DNA of 54,436 bases, from positions 1-54,436 of the forward strand of contig CAJWEI010000016.1 in the NCBI GenBank assembly GCA_913031285.1. The letters are read 5' to 3'. Each line of letters begins with the position of its first letter. Positions within the stretch are counted from its first letter, which is position 1. The notes beneath the pieces were generated by a model that was not told the origin of the DNA, searched no databases, and saw only the letters and a program-made list of their open reading frames with translations. This stretch comes from an uncultured Alphaproteobacteria bacterium (GTDB lineage: Bacteria; Pseudomonadota; Alphaproteobacteria; Rhodobacterales; Rhodobacteraceae). The position numbers were made by a program, and so were the translations under genes. Below are positions 54,287-54,436 of the stretch, piece by piece.

Positions 54287-54436
54287 ATAGCAGAAAAACA
54301 AAGTGTCGCAGGGCTAGGAGCCAGGCCCAGAAAACAACTAAATGCATTGGATAATTTTACACTAGCTGTGAAGCCCGAGTTTAAACAAAAAAGCTTAAAC
54401 GAAATACTAGCTGATCTATCTGCTGCAGAGCTTGAA
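54287..54436 (+). CDS. Partial coding frame at window end
   Basis: After a TAA at 54284-54286, the frame is open through the last base (50 codons) and reads QSVAGLGARPRKQLNALDNF and LNEILADLSAAELE, protein-like in composition. No ATG is in frame; ATA (54287), TTG or GTG (54368) would have to start it, and no ribosome binding site is evident. It is probably the 5' part of the next gene of the element, continuing beyond the window. Confidence 0.4.
   Translation, partial: MAEKQSVAGLGARPRKQLNALDNFTLAVKPEFKQKSLNEILADLSAAELE

Noticed and set aside
1-54436. CRISPR array, insertion sequence or rRNA operon
   Set aside because: No regularly spaced repeats, no transposase-like protein and no rRNA sequence were seen in the window.

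Overview
The window is a chromosomal segment of an alphaproteobacterium, most likely a marine member of the Rhodobacterales (Roseobacter group) with unusually low GC, mid-40s percent by eye. The assignment rests on gene content recalled for that group: a 46-residue subunit IV of aa3-type cytochrome oxidase, the fdhD-mobA-mobB-unknown-moeA series, pyrB-pyrC-plsY with a non-catalytic-looking PyrC, ETF-ubiquinone oxidoreductase, glnK-amtB, and mlaA-mlaC. No ribosomal RNA or named marker is present, so genus cannot be set.

Layout. 1-1200: a broken alpha/beta-hydrolase gene and a tRNA-Arg(CCU). 1.4-5 kb: a LacI-type regulator, a DUF465 protein, a DUF2007 protein with a tRNA methyltransferase, and a polyprenyl diphosphate synthase. 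5-9.4 kb (minus): a TPR protein, ispE and ETF-QO. 9.6-11.2 kb: greA and a two-TM coiled-coil protein. 11.6-16.5 kb (minus): a molybdenum-cofactor/formate-dehydrogenase maturation operon in which all four gene junctions overlap by 4 bases, a decayed reading frame upstream of it, and the small cytochrome oxidase subunit. 16.7-22.3 kb: an acyl-CoA dehydrogenase with an MBL hydrolase, a threonylcarbamoyl-AMP synthase, a metal-free-type M24 hydrolase and YqgE/AlgH. 22.4-28.1 kb: a DsbD-N-like periplasmic protein and an RND efflux pair. 28.2-29.6 kb: moaB and a family-4-like uracil-DNA glycosylase, followed by a dead MFS transporter gene. 31-34 kb: pyrB-pyrC-plsY. 34.4-42.5 kb: hydrolase/isomerase pair, prs, amtB-glnK, a class A PBP, mlaA-mlaC. 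42.9-51.2 kb: ridA with a dead GDPD gene, a FemAB-like GNAT, phhB, a peroxiredoxin, a ferredoxin reductase with rsmD, map, sfsA, cinA and a GNAT.

From about 51.2 kb to the end the character changes to a mobile element of phage or plasmid type: a strong promoter and folded leader, a small unknown gene, a PD-(D/E)XK-type nuclease, a ribbon-helix-helix-like protein and a 493-residue primase/helicase-type ATPase, with a candidate small membrane peptide on the opposite strand. The element runs off the window; no integrase or structural gene is visible.

Two themes stand out. First, gene decay: at least three recognisable genes (alpha/beta hydrolase, MFS transporter, glycerophosphodiester phosphodiesterase) and one unrecognised frame carry several stops, frameshifts or deletions, suggesting a genome losing genes. 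Second, several intact proteins lack the residues that define catalysis or cofactor binding in their families (PyrC metal ligands, uracil-DNA glycosylase Fe-S cysteines, the second FdhD cysteine, M24 metal ligands). The most novel-looking part is the accessory region at the right end, with its structured leader RNA and the unclassified small genes.
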